5,671 bases of DNA from Cyanobacteria bacterium UBA8803 (GTDB lineage: Bacteria; Cyanobacteriota; Cyanobacteriia; Cyanobacteriales; Coleofasciculaceae): positions 1 to 5,671 of the forward strand of contig DNXU01000530.1 in assembly GCA_003505715.1 (NCBI GenBank). Direction: 5' to 3'. Numbering within the stretch: position 1 is the first letter of the stretch; every line of letters starts with the position of its first letter. Positions 3,950 through 5,671 of this stretch are shown here, in pieces. The notes under the pieces are model-generated. The model had not been told where the DNA came from and did no database searches. It was given only the letters and a program-made list of their open reading frames with translations. A program made the position numbers and the translations under genes.

Positions 3950-5671
3950 ATGAGACTATTTACTATTATTGTTATTCCTAGTTGGCGTCGTTGGTTAGCT
4001 ATTATCCTCGCTGCAATTGGGGCGATCGCATTCTCAGGTTGCCAGCCAACTCACTTTAAAACCGAGGCAGCTGAAGTTCCTCAGGTGGTTTTTAGCATTC
4101 TGAGCGATCCCAAAACTTTTAACTATGCCTTATCTCAGGAAGCGCCCAATATTTTCCCACTCGCCTACGAAGGGTTAGTTACAGAAAATCCGTTGACAGG
4201 TCAAATAGAACCAGATCTAGCCGAATCTTGGGAAATTTCTGAGGATAAGCTGCGGATAATATTTACCCTGCGCGAGCAACTCAAGTGGTCAGATGGCGCA
4301 CCCCTAACAGTAGACGATGTTGTCTTTACCTATAACAAGATCTACTTTAACGAAGAAATTCCCACCGATACTAGAGACGGTTTTAGAATTGGCCAGAGTC
4401 GGAAACTGCCCATTGTAAGAAAATTGGATGACCGTAGGATTGAATTTACCATCTCAGAGCCTTTTGCTCCCTTCCTCGGCAACACCACCGTGCCAATTTT
4501 ACCAGCCCATGCTTTGCGAAAATCAGTAGATACCAAAAACCGAGAGGGAAAACCAGAGCTTCTATCTAAATGGGGAGTTGATACCCCACCGGAACAGATC
4601 GTTGTTAATGGCCCTTTCCAGCTAGAAAGTTATACCACCAGTCAGCGCCTTATCTTCAAGCGCAACCCCTACTACTGGCGCAAAGACGAACAGGGCAATC
4701 AACAACCTTATATTCAAAGAGTGATTTGGCAAATTGTAGAATCAACGGATACCTCCTTACTACAGTTTCGCTCTGGCGGTTTAGACTCTATGGGTGTCTC
4801 GCCAGAATATTTCTCTCTACTCAAACGTGAAGAAAAACGCGGTAACTTCACAATTTACCAGGGTGGTTCTGCTTACGGGACAACCTTCTTTTTCTTTAAC
4901 CTCAACACTGGTAGCCGGAAGGGTAAACCCATCGTCGATCCGGTTAAGTCTCGCTGGTTCAACACAGTTGAATTCAGACAGGCTATTGCTTATGCGCTCG
5001 ATCGACAAAGAATGATTAACAATATCTTTCGCGGACTAGGCCAGTTGCAAAATACACCTATTTCCGTACAAAGCCCCTATTACTTGTCTCCAGAACAGGG
5101 CTTAAAGGTTTATGAATACAACCCCGACAAAGCCAGGGAACTGTTAAAAAGTGCTGGGTTTAAATACAACGATAAAGGAGAACTATTAGACGCTGACGGC
5201 AACCGGGTGCGTTTTTCCTTACTCACCAATGCAGGTAACAAAATTAGGGAGGCCATGGGCGCTCAAATCAAACAAGATTTGAGCAAAATCGGCATTCGAG
5301 TCGATTTCACCCCCCTAGCTTGGAATACATTTACCGACAAGCTGTCCAACAGTTTAGAATGGGAAAGTTCTTTACTCGGCCTGACTGGAGGGAACGAGCC
5401 GAATGATGGAGCAAATATTTGGGCACCTGATGGCGGATTGCACATGTTTAATCAGAAACCCTTACCCGGACAGCCGGCTCTAGAAGGTAGAAAGGTAGCA
5501 GATTGGGAGAAAAAAATCGGTCAACTTTACATCCAAGCCGCACGGGAATTAGAGCCAGCCAAGCGCAAAGTCATTTATGCCAAAACTCAGCGCATTAGTC
5601 AAGAATATTTACCATTCATCTATCTAGTAAACCCCTATGCCATGAGTGCCGTGCGCGATCGCATCCAAGGC
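3950..5671 (+). CDS. Peptide-type ABC transporter substrate-binding lipoprotein (SBP_bac_5), cut by the window edge
   Basis: An open frame of 574 codons runs without a stop to the last base; a few C-terminal residues are missing. The protein captures a solute, most likely oligopeptides or dipeptides, outside the cytoplasmic membrane and delivers it to an ABC permease. Residues 1-31 are a signal peptide (RR at 13-14, hydrophobic core 15-28) with lipobox F-S-G-C31. The SBP_bac_5 landmarks appear in order: YEGLVTENPLTG (73-84), PDLAESWEIS (88-97), LKWSDGAPLTVDDVVFTY (111-128), NGPFQLESY (220-228), FKRNPYYW, then VEFRQAIAYALDRQRMI (340-356), the typical conserved segment of the second lobe, and YNPDKARELLKSAGF. 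Substrate specificity cannot be read from sequence. It starts 20 bases after the PIN gene; GGAA at 3943-3946 is close to the ATG, so ribosome binding looks weak. No permease or ATPase gene is visible in the window. Confidence 0.93.
   Translation, partial: MRLFTIIVIPSWRRWLAIILAAIGAIAFSGCQPTHFKTEAAEVPQVVFSILSDPKTFNYALSQEAPNIFPLAYEGLVTENPLTGQIEPDLAESWEISEDKLRIIFTLREQLKWSDGAPLTVDDVVFTYNKIYFNEEIPTDTRDGFRIGQSRKLPIVRKLDDRRIEFTISEPFAPFLGNTTVPILPAHALRKSVDTKNREGKPELLSKWGVDTPPEQIVVNGPFQLESYTTSQRLIFKRNPYYWRKDEQGNQQPYIQRVIWQIVESTDTSLLQFRSGGLDSMGVSPEYFSLLKREEKRGNFTIYQGGSAYGTTFFFFNLNTGSRKGKPIVDPVKSRWFNTVEFRQAIAYALDRQRMINNIFRGLGQLQNTPISVQSPYYLSPEQGLKVYEYNPDKARELLKSAGFKYNDKGELLDADGNRVRFSLLTNAGNKIREAMGAQIKQDLSKIGIRVDFTPLAWNTFTDKLSNSLEWESSLLGLTGGNEPNDGANIWAPDGGLHMFNQKPLPGQPALEGRKVADWEKKIGQLYIQAARELEPAKRKVIYAKTQRISQEYLPFIYLVNPYAMSAVRDRIQG
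4022..4029. repeat. HIP1 octamer in a signal-peptide region
   Basis: Perfect GCGATCGC encoding Ala25-Ile26-Ala27 in the signal peptide of the substrate-binding protein. Confidence 0.9.
5655..5662. repeat. HIP1 octamer
   Basis: Perfect GCGATCGC near the right edge, encoding part of Arg569-Asp570-Arg571 of the substrate-binding protein. Confidence 0.9.

Noticed and set aside
4342..5445. Small open frames on both strands within 4342-5445
   Set aside because: They lie inside the clearly coding frame of the substrate-binding protein and show no family features.
1..5671. tRNA, rRNA or known riboswitch
   Set aside because: No cloverleaf, rRNA-like stretch or recognised riboswitch core was seen by eye; a covariance-model scan was not possible.

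Overview
The window looks like a stretch of chromosome from a cyanobacterium. The strongest sign is five perfect copies of the octameric palindrome GCGATCGC (HIP1) in 5.7 kb, where a random sequence of this length would be expected to hold about 0.1. The dispersed palindromes between genes (a GGTGCGTTA/TAACGCACC hairpin and a CTCTCCC/GGGAGAG hairpin) and the moderate GC content agree. No genus can be named from the sequence. All seven supported genes lie on the + strand.

Left part (1-2125): a short secreted lipoprotein with two bacterial SH3 domains; a 230-residue cytoplasmic protein whose C-terminal half looks like a degenerate PD-(D/E)XK nuclease fold; and a 176-residue acidic helical protein of unknown family. 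The block ends at a strong intrinsic terminator built from a dispersed palindrome.

Middle part (2126-3929): a 192-base spacer rich in hairpins, a 78-residue ribbon-helix-helix protein, a second structured spacer with four hairpins in a row, and a tandem array of six 8-base repeats that ends two bases before the next start codon. Then come two overlapping genes. The first encodes a small PD-(D/E)XK-like protein (D15, D30-x-R32). The second encodes a long PIN-domain protein that starts at a GTG inside the first gene, behind a good Shine-Dalgarno sequence; the two reading frames share 53 bases. This coupled pair is the most interesting item here, as a candidate nuclease or toxin-antitoxin-like module.

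Right part (3930-5671): an oligopeptide-type ABC transporter substrate-binding lipoprotein (SBP_bac_5 family) begins 20 bases after the PIN gene and runs off the right edge after 574 codons. It is probably close to full length. No RNA gene, complete insertion sequence, CRISPR array or replication origin was recognised.
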